A DNA stretch of 58,589 nucleotides from Nitratireductor sp. (GTDB lineage: Bacteria; Pseudomonadota; Alphaproteobacteria; Rhizobiales; Rhizobiaceae). Both the position numbers and the translations under genes were made by a program. Each line of letters starts with the position of its first letter. Position 1 is the first letter of the stretch. Below, in pieces: positions 10,096 to 18,822 of this stretch. The stretch spans positions 1 through 58,589 of the forward strand of contig JAFMHL010000027.1 of the NCBI GenBank assembly GCA_017854535.1. Reading direction: 5' to 3'. The notes under the pieces were generated by a model. The model saw only the letters and a program-made list of their open reading frames with translations, was not told the origin of the DNA and ran no database searches.

Positions 10096-11925
10096 CTAAG
10101 CAGGTGTTTTTCCGCGCTTACGCCCTTGTGACCCATTGTTCGAAAACCCGCCACCAGACTTACCTGGACGTGAATTAGCTGATGGTCCAGCACTTCTGCC
10201 GCCACGTGCTGGCGCATTTGCCGAACGGTCAGAACTATGAGTGCTTCCCGCCTCTGGCGAACGATGCTTTGACTTGAAAGATCTTCCTTTAGCTGCAGGC
10301 GCGCTGGCCCCATCATTGCTTCTAAATTCAGGAGAATGACGATTGCCGGGCTTCTGAGGCTTTCCACCAGTGCTTGAGCTTTTGACGCCCGCGTTACCAG
10401 CACCAGCTCCATCGTTGAATTTACCAAACCGTTTCTTGTTCTTTTTCGAGTTCGGCTTCCCAGTAAAACCGGCAGCTTTCACAGTTGCGAAGTCGTCCTT
10501 TTTGGCAGGTTCATCGGCAAAATCATCATGGCCGGAATTTGCGTAAACTTTTTTCGGAGAGCCCGGTTTTCTATTGCCGCCAGTTCGCGCTTCTGTGCCG
10601 CGTCTTGCACCCGTAGTCTGTCCGCGACCTGCCCCTTGTGCCGGACGTCTGCCGCGCCCTTGCTTCATTTCTTTTGCCAAACGAGCGCCTTCGCGACGCT
10701 CCTCATCCGACATCGTGCCACCAGCAACTTCAACTTTCATGCCCATCATTCTTTCGATGGCCTGCAAAAGATGCGCTTCTTCTGGAGAGCAAAATGCTAC
10801 TGCAAGACCTTCGGCCCCTGCCCGTGCGGTTCTGCCAATTCTGTGAACATAGTTCGCCGGAACTTCTGGCAAGTCAAAATTATAAACATGAGACACGCCC
10901 GAAATATCGATACCACGCGCTGCAACATCGGTTGCCACCAGTATCCTCATCTCGCCTGATTTGAAATCCTTGATCGCGCGATCACGCTGCCCCTGACTTT
11001 TATTGCCATGAATGGACCCTGCCGGAAAACCTTCTGCCACAAGTCCCTTCATCAGTTTTTCCGCACCATGCTTGGTACGTGCAAAAACAAGTGACAAATC
11101 GCCTGGGCGTTCGGCCAACAGTTTTTTCAACAAATCAGGCTTGGCGCGCTGGCTAACATAATAGACCGACTGGCTTACTTTATCTGCCGCTTTTCCAGGA
11201 GGTGCCACTTCAATACGAACTGGATCCATCAAGAAGGCTTTTGCCAAATCGGCAATTTCTTTTGGCATAGTCGCCGAGAACAACAGCGTCTGGCGCTCTT
11301 TCGCCACCATCTTGGAGATTTTTTTCAATGCGTGAATAAAGCCGAGATCAAGCATTTGATCCGCTTCATCCAGAACCAGAAACTTGGCGCTGTCTAAAAT
11401 AACCGCTTTACGCTCAACCAGATCAAGCAAGCGTCCCGGTGTTGCCACCAAAACGTCATTGCCACGTCCAAGAGCTTTTTGCTGAACATTGATCGACTGA
11501 CCACCAACAACAGTGGTTACACGCAAATGTGTGTCTTTCACAAAGCTTTTTAGATTATCGGCGATTTGATTGGCAAGCTCACGCGTAGGAGAAAGGATCA
11601 AAGCTCTAATTGTCTTTGGAAAAGGTTTGGACCCAACACCAAGCAATTGCTGTACCAATGGCAAACCAAATGCTGCGGTTTTACCCGTACCTGTTTGGGC
11701 AAGACCCATGATGTCATGGCCTTCGAGGATAAGCGGTATAGTCGCGCTTTGGATGGGAGTCGGTTCATCATAACCAAGCGTCTTAAGAGCGCTCATAATA
11801 ACCGGTGACAGCCCCATGCTATCAAAATCTTTTGCATCAGTTGCGCTGTCTTTGCGCGTGTTGTTTTCAGTTTTATTTTCAATTGTGTTTGTCAAAATAG
11901 TCTTTCTTTGCAACTGGCAAAGCAT
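10096..11925 (-). CDS. rhlE: DEAD-box ATP-dependent RNA helicase, RhlE type
   Basis: A 609-residue cytoplasmic RNA helicase that unwinds short RNA duplexes in ribosome assembly and RNA decay. All core motifs are visible: the Q motif ending at residue 59, Walker A AQTGTGKT at 76-83, PTRELA at 113-118, DEAD at 186-189, SAT at 217-219 and HRIGRTARAG at 361-370. From about residue 410 to the end the protein is a basic, Gly/Lys/Arg/Ser-rich tail of about 200 residues, expected to bind RNA without a fixed fold. RhlE is the best subfamily guess; other DEAD-box paralogs are possible. The start is uncertain, because the first ATG has no clear ribosome site and a TTG ten codons later is an alternative. 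Confidence 0.9.
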   Translation of the reverse strand: MLCQLQRKTILTNTIENKTENNTRKDSATDAKDFDSMGLSPVIMSALKTLGYDEPTPIQSATIPLILEGHDIMGLAQTGTGKTAAFGLPLVQQLLGVGSKPFPKTIRALILSPTRELANQIADNLKSFVKDTHLRVTTVVGGQSINVQQKALGRGNDVLVATPGRLLDLVERKAVILDSAKFLVLDEADQMLDLGFIHALKKISKMVAKERQTLLFSATMPKEIADLAKAFLMDPVRIEVAPPGKAADKVSQSVYYVSQRAKPDLLKKLLAERPGDLSLVFARTKHGAEKLMKGLVAEGFPAGSIHGNKSQGQRDRAIKDFKSGEMRILVATDVAARGIDISGVSHVYNFDLPEVPANYVHRIGRTARAGAEGLAVAFCSPEEAHLLQAIERMMGMKVEVAGGTMSDEERREGARLAKEMKQGRGRRPAQGAGRGQTTGARRGTEARTGGNRKPGSPKKVYANSGHDDFADEPAKKDDFATVKAAGFTGKPNSKKNKKRFGKFNDGAGAGNAGVKSSSTGGKPQKPGNRHSPEFRSNDGASAPAAKGRSFKSKHRSPEAGSTHSSDRSANAPARGGRSAGPSANSRPGKSGGGFSNNGSQGRKRGKTPA

Positions 11926-12370
11926 GAAGCTTTGCTTGAAGCACTAAATAAACATCGCCGCGCTATGGAAAACCATAACGGGGTCGATCTTGCGGTTGCG
12001 ATCTTTATTCAGGTCGCGGCGTCATTGCCAAAACCCTTAAGATCGTCAGCACCCCGCGTGAAATGGGAACTTGGGAGATATCGCCTGCATTCAATGCTTT
12101 CGGCGTTCAAAAGATCATTTTGCCAGTTTTTGGAACTGTTCCATAAGGCCAACTGCTCACGCGGCAGCAAATGTCTTACAGCGCATATCGGCTTGATGGC
12201 GACCAATGTCAAGCAATTGTTCACAAGCTGGTAAATGCTGCCATCTCAACATTACCAAGCTTTAACCTACCTTACCAAGTCGTAATTTGAACTTTTCGCT
12301 TGAAAGCCCGATCTTGGGGTCATCGGTAAAACGAACAGAATTTAAAACGATAGTTGGAAAGGAATAAAAT
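11926..12370. other. 445-base gap between rhlE-like and Spy-like genes
   Basis: The genes on either side diverge. I find no convincing gene here: the open frames on both strands lack any recognisable domain. The minus-strand half probably holds a 5' leader of about 250 bases for the helicase, because the best promoter-like pair lies near 12184-12212. A CACCCCGCGTG stretch near 12049 and scattered short repeats have no clear meaning. Confidence 0.5.
12184..12212 (-). promoter_or_regulatory. Candidate housekeeping promoter for the RNA helicase gene
   Basis: On the minus strand TTGACA (12207-12212) is followed after 17 bases by GATATG (12184-12189). The -35 is perfect and the -10 is a poor match. 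It would give an untranslated leader of about 250 bases, a feature seen with some cold-induced helicase genes. Confidence 0.35.
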
Positions 12371-12865
12371 ATGTTTGGATTAGGTAAAAAAACTTGGATC
12401 ATTGGTGGCGTATTGATTGCTCTGGTTGGAACGACCGCATGGGCAACAAAAATGCACAATCGCAGCCCTGAAGACAGAGCAGCTTGGGCAACTGAGCGCG
12501 TTACGAAAAAATTGAACCTTGATGACGGCCAAAAAGCAGCATTTGAAAAAGTAGCAGACGAAATGGTCGCGATGCGCGGTTTGCGCACTGAATTCATGAT
12601 GGACTTGTCAAGCAAGTTGAAAGAGCTCTCACAAGACGACACCCTCACCGTCGAGGAAGTCAATACATTGCGTGATGAGATAAAGGCTGAATTCGACAAA
12701 CGCGCAAATGCGATCATTCCTGATTTTGTGACCTTCTATAATACGCTTGATGACGAACAGCGTGATATGGTTACAGCACGCTTGGAGAATATGTCCGAGC
12801 GCATGCATGATCGTCGCCATAAACGCGGTGGATGGGGAAAGTCAGAAGATAAAACCGACAACTAG
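12371..12865 (+). CDS. Spy/CpxP-like periplasmic protein (heavy-metal sensor/chaperone family)
   Basis: A 164-residue protein with an uncleaved anchor or signal peptide at about residues 7-26, then an all-helical region. It has the spaced pattern of the Spy/CpxP family: LNLDDGQKAAFEKV near residue 48 and LDDEQRDMV near residue 129 correspond to the two LTxxQ-type motifs. The end is His/Arg/Lys-rich (HDRRHKRGG), which could bind metal. Family members act as periplasmic chaperones or as repressing partners in envelope-stress and metal-stress signalling; no sensor kinase lies nearby, so the job here is inferred. An AAAGGAATAAA site precedes the ATG, and a strong terminator follows 41 bases after the stop. 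Confidence 0.8.
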   Translation: MFGLGKKTWIIGGVLIALVGTTAWATKMHNRSPEDRAAWATERVTKKLNLDDGQKAAFEKVADEMVAMRGLRTEFMMDLSSKLKELSQDDTLTVEEVNTLRDEIKAEFDKRANAIIPDFVTFYNTLDDEQRDMVTARLENMSERMHDRRHKRGGWGKSEDKTDN

Positions 12866-13169
12866 GATCTCATAACCGGGTTCCACTCATTCTCGAAAAA
12901 TCTATTGACCGGCCATTCCCTAGGCCGGTCTTTTAGTTTGAATTAAACAGTGTTCCATGCCGCCTAGTTTTCATGCAATTCGCGTTTCATGACCGCCTGA
13001 AAATTCATCATTTTGCCTAAAAAATGATCATCTAGAACAATAAATCTACAATTGCCGCTTTTTTCAACAGGGCAAGCTTGCATGTTGAGCGTTTTTGCTC
13101 TCTTTTCTCCCCGATTTTGCAATTTAGAGGCCTTTCAAACAGATAGGTCGCGTTTTTCGGGAGAGAAGA
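12866..13169. other. Intergenic region upstream of the ammonium transporter gene
   Basis: It contains the Spy-like gene terminator, an AT-rich inverted repeat (ATCATTTT at 13007-13014 pairing with 13021-13028) and the leader of the ammonium transporter gene. I see no glnK gene and no clear sigma-54 or NtrC site. Confidence 0.5.
12907..12934 (+). terminator. Intrinsic terminator of the Spy-like gene
   Basis: GACCGGCC (12907-12914) pairs with GGCCGGTC (12923-12930) over an 8-base loop and is followed by TTTT. Confidence 0.85.
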
Positions 13170-14378
13170 ATGAACGCCGCAGATACCAGTTGGATCCTCA
13201 CAGCAACGGCTTTGGTCCTTTTAATGACATTGCCGGGCCTCGCCCTTTTTTATGCGGGGCTTGTTCAATCAAAAAACATTCTTTCAGTTCTGATGCAATG
13301 TATGGCGGTTGCCTGCGCCGCATCTGTTTTATGGTTCGCGATTGGCTACACAATAGCATTCAGTGACGGCAATGGCTGGACTGGCGGCCTTTCAAAAATG
13401 TTCCTTGCAGGCATCGACCGAGAAAGCCTTTCTGGTACCTTGCCCGAATCCCTCTTCGCAATGTTCCAGATGACCTTTGCTGTCATCACCCCTGCCCTCA
13501 TGATCGGCGCATTTGTAGAGCGTATCAAATTCGGCGCGGTGATGATGATTTGCAGCCTTTGGCTGGTGATAGTTTACGCCCCTGTTACCCATTGGGTTTG
13601 GGGTGGCGGCTGGCTGGCAGAACGCGGCATCATTGACTTTGCCGGCGGTATTGTTGTGCATGTCACAGCAGGTGTTTCCGCCGCAGTCATCGCGATCATG
13701 CTGGGCGCACGCAAAGGCTTTCCTGAAAAAATCACCCCGCCGCACGCACCTTGGATGGTGATGGTTGGCGCATCCCTATTGTGGGTAGGCTGGTTTGGCT
13801 TCAACGGCGGTTCAGCTGTAGCAGCAGATCAAAATGCGGCTATGGCCATGATCGCAACCCATCTTTCGGCAGCAACCGCTTCACTGGTATGGCTGGTAAT
13901 TGAAAAAGTACGCTTTGGAAAACCAAGCCTGGTCGGTTTTGTAACAGGAACCATCGCCGGATTGGCAACCATTACCCCGGCATCTGGCTCCGTAGGCCCG
14001 CTCGGCGGCGTTCTTCTTGGTTTGGCAGGAGGCATTGTTTGCTACTATGCCGTTGAACTCATCAAACTGCGCATGCGCATTGATGACAGCCTGGATGTTC
14101 TTGCGGTGCATGGCGTTGGCGGCGCGACAGGCACACTATTAGTTCCGTTTGTTGCCTCAATCGGATATGGCGGAACTGGCCTTGCTGCAGGTGTCACAAT
14201 GGGCAACCAGTTTTTAACCCAGTTAATCGGCGTTGCTGTTGTCGCTTTCTGGTCAGCCGTTGCAACCATCGTGATTGTGTTGATTACAAAAGCTGTCATT
14301 GGTCTGCGGGTTACTGACCTCGAAGAAATCGAAGGGCTCGATTATTCATCCCATGGTGAAACTGGTTATCGCCAGTAA
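13170..14378 (+). CDS. amtB: Ammonium transporter, Amt/MEP/Rh family
   Basis: A 402-residue membrane protein with eleven expected membrane helices. It moves ammonium across the inner membrane. Recognisable elements are the N-terminal PGLALFYAGLV, the THWVWGGGWL helix, the IDFAGGIVVHVTAG segment with the conserved Asp and pore His, and the HGVGGATGTLLV segment with the second pore His. The N-terminus starts straight in the first transport helix without the signal peptide that E. coli AmtB carries. A GGGAGAG ribosome site lies just before the ATG. glnK, the usual partner gene, is not adjacent, so PII control would have to come from a distant gene. A terminator closes the unit. Confidence 0.95.
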   Translation: MNAADTSWILTATALVLLMTLPGLALFYAGLVQSKNILSVLMQCMAVACAASVLWFAIGYTIAFSDGNGWTGGLSKMFLAGIDRESLSGTLPESLFAMFQMTFAVITPALMIGAFVERIKFGAVMMICSLWLVIVYAPVTHWVWGGGWLAERGIIDFAGGIVVHVTAGVSAAVIAIMLGARKGFPEKITPPHAPWMVMVGASLLWVGWFGFNGGSAVAADQNAAMAMIATHLSAATASLVWLVIEKVRFGKPSLVGFVTGTIAGLATITPASGSVGPLGGVLLGLAGGIVCYYAVELIKLRMRIDDSLDVLAVHGVGGATGTLLVPFVASIGYGGTGLAAGVTMGNQFLTQLIGVAVVAFWSAVATIVIVLITKAVIGLRVTDLEEIEGLDYSSHGETGYRQ

Positions 14379-14405
14379 ACAGTCTAACCATCAAAATATC
14401 TCAAG

Positions 14406-14430
14406 GGGCAGCTCATCAGCTGCCCTTTTT
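14406..14430 (+). terminator. Intrinsic terminator of amtB
   Basis: GGGCAGCT (14406-14413), a four-base loop, AGCTGCCC (14418-14425), then TTTTT. It begins 28 bases after the amtB stop. Confidence 0.9.
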
Positions 14431-14517
14431 ACTTTGTAAAACAAAAATTTTTTGCCCGCAGCGTTTTTGGGTGGTCATTCTCTGTTATACTCCGTGGGAA
14501 AAGCATGGAATACGAAC

Positions 14518-15621
14518 ATGAATCTTCCTATTTTCATCGCAGGAGCCGGACCATCTGGCCTAACGCTCGCTCTTGAACTCGCTCGAAGAAACATCAGTTT
14601 CGAGATATTCGACAAGGCAAATGGCCCTGCCCCTGAAAACGAAAGCCGAGCACTGGCTTTTAACCCACGATCGCAAACCATCCTAAAGGCATCTGGCGTC
14701 ACCGAATTAGTGTGCCAGCAAGGCCATACGATCGAAAAAATTCAGTTTTGTTGGGAAAGTAGGCCAATAAAAACTATCGCTGGTTACCCTTCAACTCGCG
14801 CAGATTTAAGAATTGTATCGATTCCTCAGGGAAGTGTGGAACGCGCATTGATAACAGCCTTGGAAAAACTTGGCATTCAAATCAATTGGAACTCTGAAAT
14901 CACCAATTTCACCCAAACAAGCGGCGATGTAACAGCAGATATCCATAAAAATGGAAAGTCTATTTCAATGAAGGGCAGATACCTTATCGGATGTGACGGC
15001 GCTCATTCAATTGTTCGTAAACAGGGTGGATACCAGTTTAGCGGAACATCTGACCCACAGGTTTGGGAATTAGCAGATATTGTGCTGAACACTGATGAAT
15101 TTGCCCATATGATGGTCGCTGACCTGTTTCCCGGCGGTGCAAATGCTTTCATTCCTATCAATGACAGATTTGGGCGCATCATTCACGCGGGTATAGGAAA
15201 AATCGACAATCACCCCATGATGGTTCACGCATCGAAAACAGCATGGAAATCTCAATTCAAAGTTTCCTACCGGATGGTCAGACAATTCTCTCGGAAAAAT
15301 ACCTTTCTATGCGGTGATGCCGCGCATATCCATTCGCCTGTTGGTGGTCGAGGTATGAATCTTGGCATTGAGGACGCAGCGACTTTAGCTTTTCTTATTC
15401 AGCAAAATCGTGAAAAGGAATATTCAGCACTAAGATTACCAATTGCAAATTCGGTGTTAAAATTTACGCGAACACAAACAAACCAATTGCTGTCAAAATC
15501 GCAATTCAATCACCTTGTCAAAAAGCACATTTTACCAGTCGCGTTATCAATTAGTCCCCTGCGAAATTACATACAGAAAAGCATATTAGCATTAGACACA
15601 CCAAGCCCAGAATGGCTGTGA
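14518..15621 (+). CDS. FAD-dependent monooxygenase (aromatic hydroxylase/UbiH group)
   Basis: About 367 residues if translation starts at the ATG at 14518, which places the dinucleotide-binding GAGPSG motif ten residues in, as usual; the frame stays open to an upstream start at 14452. The second FAD motif GDAAHIHSPVGGRGMNLGIEDA is in place near the C-terminal third, and a CDGAHS (DG) motif lies in the middle. This makes it a class A flavoprotein hydroxylase that uses NAD(P)H and oxygen on an aromatic or polyketide-like substrate. The substrate is unknown and no pathway genes lie nearby. It is somewhat short for the family, lacking the longer C-terminal domain of phenol hydroxylases. Confidence 0.82.
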   Translation: MNLPIFIAGAGPSGLTLALELARRNISFEIFDKANGPAPENESRALAFNPRSQTILKASGVTELVCQQGHTIEKIQFCWESRPIKTIAGYPSTRADLRIVSIPQGSVERALITALEKLGIQINWNSEITNFTQTSGDVTADIHKNGKSISMKGRYLIGCDGAHSIVRKQGGYQFSGTSDPQVWELADIVLNTDEFAHMMVADLFPGGANAFIPINDRFGRIIHAGIGKIDNHPMMVHASKTAWKSQFKVSYRMVRQFSRKNTFLCGDAAHIHSPVGGRGMNLGIEDAATLAFLIQQNREKEYSALRLPIANSVLKFTRTQTNQLLSKSQFNHLVKKHILPVALSISPLRNYIQKSILALDTPSPEWL

Positions 15622-15699
15622 TCTAGTGTGATCGCCTATTGTTAAAATCGAAGCTTCTCTATATCTCCACAAGCTATTCCAAAAACCACATGAGACACC

Positions 15700-17532
15700 A
15701 TGCACAACATTGAACTAAAACTGGCCATGATTGGCTTTGCGGGAATTGCAGCCCAGTGGATTGCTTGGCGTTTCCATTTTCCAGCAATTGCACTCCTGCT
15801 TTTAGCCGGCCTGATTGCAGGGCCGTTCACCGGGTATTTGAACCCGGCCGCTGACTTTGGTGATGTGTACCGCCCTGTTGTTTCTCTTGCTGTTGCAATC
15901 ATCCTGTTTGAAGGCGGGTTGACGCTCAATTTCAAAGAGATCAGCGAAACCTCCAAGGCGGTTCGACGAATAATCCTGTTTGGTGGGCCTATGGTTTGGG
16001 CAATGGGTACTGTTGCAGGCCATTACGCAGGCGGCCTATCTTGGCAAACAGCAGCTATTCTTGGCGCTATCCTCGTTGTAACAGGCCCAACCGTGATCAT
16101 GCCTCTTTTACGCCAGGCTCGCTTGAAACAACGGCCAGCTTCCTTGTTGCGGTGGGAAGCTATTGTAAACGATCCAATCGGAGCTTTGTTCGCCGTTATT
16201 TCATTCGAAATTTTCCTGGTCGCAAGCAATGTTCACAACGCCGAAAACTTGGCATTGAACGCAACATTGGCACTATTGATGGCACTTCCCGGAGCCTATT
16301 TCCTCGCAAAGGCGCTTATTTGGATGTTCATCAATGGTCATATTCCAGAGTTTTTAAAACCACCTATATTGTTAGCATTCGCCTTGGCCGCTAACTCATT
16401 GACCAATATGGTGTTGGAAGAAGCTGGCCTCTTAACTGTGACGGTAATGGGTATAACCCTAGCTAACTCCAGAATAGCAAGTTTGGGAGAAATGCGCCGC
16501 TTTAAAGAAACCATCACGGTTATCTTGGTTTCGGCGGTCTTCATACTTCTGACCGCGTCATTACAAATGGAAACGATTTTGGGCCTTGGCTGGGAAGCAT
16601 TCGCATTCGTCTTTGCCATGCTTTTCATTGTTCGACCAATTGCGATATTTACCGCAACAATTGGCACTGGTCTCACATGGCAAGAGCGTTTATTATCCGC
16701 CTGGATCGCACCACGAGGTATTGTGGCGGTGGCTGTCGCAGGTTTATTTGGTACGACACTTGTTGAGTTGGGTGTTCCCGATGGGAAGAAAATGATCGCC
16801 TATACATTTGCGGTCGTGGCAACAACCATCGTTTTGCATGGCTTCAGTCTGCCCATCTTAGCTAAAATCCTGAGCCTAAAGTCTTCAACAAAACCGGGAA
16901 TTTTAATTGTTGGCGGCTCGCCTTGGACGACCGCATTTGCAGAAAAATTGCAGTCAATGGAAATCCCGGTTTTGATTGCGGATTCAAATTGGAACCATTT
17001 GCGCAATGCTCGCTCAAGAAACCTGCCTACTTTTTACGGTGATGTATTGTCCGAGCATGCCCACCACGAAATTAATATGGGCGTTTGGGCAACCGTAATC
17101 ACAACAACCGACAATGATGCCTATAACGCATTGGTCTGCACGGAATTTGGCCCTGAAATTGGAAGGGGAAACGTGTTCCAAATCGGTTCGCGCGGCAGCG
17201 AAAATACAAAACGCGAATTGCACTTCACCCGCGGTGGCCGCGCTTTGTTCAAACCTGCCCTGGAGTTTTCAGAACTTCAAAATAGGGTACGCGAAGGATG
17301 GACATTTTCTTCGACCACTTTAACAAAAGAAATGTCATTTGAGCAGTTCAAGGCATCGCGATCTGAAAGCTCTGTGATCCTGTTTTGGTTCAAACCCGGT
17401 GGAAATTTTGTTTTTTCAGCAACCAATACAAACTCTGCTCCGGGTGAAGACAATATTGTAATTTCCTTTGGCCTGAAGCCAACGAAAACAGAAACGGAAG
17501 CGTCAGCGGAAATTTTGGACAAAACACAATGA
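15700..17532 (+). CDS. CPA1-type Na+(K+)/H+ antiporter with C-terminal nucleotide-binding domain
   Basis: A 610-residue protein. Residues of about 1-385 form the membrane exchanger (NhaP/CPA1 type); VTGPTVIMPLL and the ALRWEAIVNDPIGAL-like segment around residue 155, with its conserved Asp, mark the ion site. Residues of about 393-500 resemble a TrkA-N/RCK Rossmann domain (ILIVGGSPW, later IADSNW and TTTDNDAYNAL), which in related exchangers senses NAD(H), K+ or other ligands; the glycine motif is degenerate. It should exchange monovalent cations for protons at the inner membrane and may serve pH or K+ balance. The stop overlaps the prmA start by four bases, indicating translational coupling. 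Confidence 0.88.
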   Translation: MHNIELKLAMIGFAGIAAQWIAWRFHFPAIALLLLAGLIAGPFTGYLNPAADFGDVYRPVVSLAVAIILFEGGLTLNFKEISETSKAVRRIILFGGPMVWAMGTVAGHYAGGLSWQTAAILGAILVVTGPTVIMPLLRQARLKQRPASLLRWEAIVNDPIGALFAVISFEIFLVASNVHNAENLALNATLALLMALPGAYFLAKALIWMFINGHIPEFLKPPILLAFALAANSLTNMVLEEAGLLTVTVMGITLANSRIASLGEMRRFKETITVILVSAVFILLTASLQMETILGLGWEAFAFVFAMLFIVRPIAIFTATIGTGLTWQERLLSAWIAPRGIVAVAVAGLFGTTLVELGVPDGKKMIAYTFAVVATTIVLHGFSLPILAKILSLKSSTKPGILIVGGSPWTTAFAEKLQSMEIPVLIADSNWNHLRNARSRNLPTFYGDVLSEHAHHEINMGVWATVITTTDNDAYNALVCTEFGPEIGRGNVFQIGSRGSENTKRELHFTRGGRALFKPALEFSELQNRVREGWTFSSTTLTKEMSFEQFKASRSESSVILFWFKPGGNFVFSATNTNSAPGEDNIVISFGLKPTKTETEASAEILDKTQ

Positions 17533-18419
17533 GCCAATCTCGCCTAACATTCGAATTGGAATTGGATCAAGTAATCCCCCTCAGCACGCTGGTTGAAGAC
17601 CTTTTTGAAGAAGATGGGTATCCGGTTGCCTCATTCGAAATCAATGAAACAACAGGCATATGGGGTATATCAGTCTATACCAACCCCGATGAAATCAACG
17701 AAGCGCAAGAGCGTCTCAAGGTCCGTTTAGAAGTTGAAGGCATCACCAGTGAAATAACGATAGAAGATCTTGGTGATCAAAATTGGGTCGCCAAAACCCT
17801 TTCGGATTTAGCCCCTGTGCGGGCTGGACGTTTTGTTGTTCATGGCACCCATGACCAAGGATGCGCAAAGGCCAATGAGATCGCGATTTTAGTCGATGCT
17901 GGCATGGCATTTGGTACAGGTCATCACGGCACCACTGCTGGGTGTTTGGCCATGATTGACCGCGAGTTAAAACGCACAACCCCTCTCAATGCTATGGATG
18001 TTGGCAGTGGCACAGGTGTTCTGGCAATTGCTGTAGCAAAAGCAAACCGCATTGGCGTCTTGGCTACTGACATCGATCCGGTCGCCGATCAAATCGCCCG
18101 GCAAAATGCCAAGGCTAATCAGGTGGGGCATTTGGTAGAATCAATCACGGCAATAGGTTTTCATCACCGAAGAATATCTGAGCGCGGCCCATATGATCTT
18201 GTCATCGCGAACATTCTGGCAGGACCCTTGCAGGCAATGGCATGCGAAATGGCAATGCACCTTGCAGACAATGCGACGGTAATTCTCTCGGGCCTGCTGC
18301 CTCATCAAAAATCGAGAATTCTAGCCACCTACCGCGCCCAAGGTCTGGTCTTTGATCATGCGCATTATCAAAATGGATGGATGACGCTGGTCTTGAAGGC
18401 AACACATCTATTCCATTGA
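17529..18419 (+). CDS. prmA: Ribosomal protein L11 methyltransferase
   Basis: A 296-residue cytoplasmic SAM-dependent methyltransferase that trimethylates ribosomal protein L11. Visible motifs are AFGTGHH at 127-133, the SAM-binding DVGSGTGVLAIA at 157-168 and ANILAGPL at 227-234, in the order and spacing of PrmA. The N-terminal 90 residues form the L11-recognition domain. The length is normal for the family. It overlaps the antiporter gene by ATGA and is probably translated from the same message. Confidence 0.95.
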   Translation: MSQSRLTFELELDQVIPLSTLVEDLFEEDGYPVASFEINETTGIWGISVYTNPDEINEAQERLKVRLEVEGITSEITIEDLGDQNWVAKTLSDLAPVRAGRFVVHGTHDQGCAKANEIAILVDAGMAFGTGHHGTTAGCLAMIDRELKRTTPLNAMDVGSGTGVLAIAVAKANRIGVLATDIDPVADQIARQNAKANQVGHLVESITAIGFHHRRISERGPYDLVIANILAGPLQAMACEMAMHLADNATVILSGLLPHQKSRILATYRAQGLVFDHAHYQNGWMTLVLKATHLFH

Positions 18420-18459
18420 TCAAGTACCAAAGGCTCTTTCAAAAGCAAAAAAAGACAAC

Positions 18460-18482
18460 AAAAAAGGCGGATAAACCGCCTT
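18460..18482 (-). terminator. Intrinsic terminator of the solitary DUF1127 gene
   Basis: On the minus strand AAGGCGG (18476-18482) pairs with CCGCCTT (18464-18470) over a five-base loop, followed by six Ts. It may also slow plus-strand transcripts leaving prmA. Confidence 0.8.
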
Positions 18483-18505
18483 ATCGTTTAACGCTGACTA
18501 CCAGC

Positions 18506-18673
18506 TTAGTAGTAAAAAGCACCACGTGCTTTGCGAACCAACTCAGAGCGGGTCACGCCAGCTTTTTCAAGAGTCGCATCATCAAAATGCAACATAGCTG
18601 CGCTAACTTGACGTTCAGCTTGCTTCTCACGAGCGCGGATAACACGACGACCAAATTCAGTAAATATAGACAT
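18506..18673 (-). CDS. DUF1127 small basic protein
   Basis: A 55-residue protein, MSIFTEFGRRVIRAREKQ at the N-terminus and ending RKARGAFYY. The pattern with a basic first helix, then LEKAGVTRSELVRKARG, is that of the DUF1127 (YjiS-like) family. Small Arg-rich DUF1127 proteins in alphaproteobacteria bind RNA and affect small-RNA turnover and phosphate or stress responses; here this is inference. An AAAGGA ribosome site lies 8 bases before the ATG, a plausible promoter sits at 18716-18744 and a terminator follows. So this is a complete single-gene unit. Confidence 0.88.
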   Translation of the reverse strand: MSIFTEFGRRVIRAREKQAERQVSAAMLHFDDATLEKAGVTRSELVRKARGAFYY

Positions 18674-18715
18674 TTATTATTCCTTTCTTTGAATAACTCT
18701 GTCCTCCCTGCTAAC

Positions 18716-18744
18716 AAGATAGGGATGCATCACCTGCACAACAA
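18716..18744 (-). promoter_or_regulatory. Candidate promoter of the solitary DUF1127 gene
   Basis: Minus-strand TTGTTG (18739-18744), 17-base spacer, TATCTT (18716-18721). The start codon is about 43 bases downstream of the -10. Confidence 0.45.
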
Positions 18745-18822
18745 CGGCTATGTTTTCAAGTCACCCTTGCATTCCTTGCATGGCTCAGTTTACTGATTAT
18801 TCAAACTTTACAGGGTCAAACC

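Noticed and set aside
11908-12234. Possible 108-residue protein upstream of the Spy-like gene
   Set aside because: It starts inside the helicase N-terminus on the other strand, has no domain, no good ribosome site, and overlaps the likely helicase leader.
13060-13085. GGGCAAGCTTGCA before amtB as a sigma-54 promoter
   Set aside because: The GG and GC elements are too close together; the needed 10-base interval is not met.
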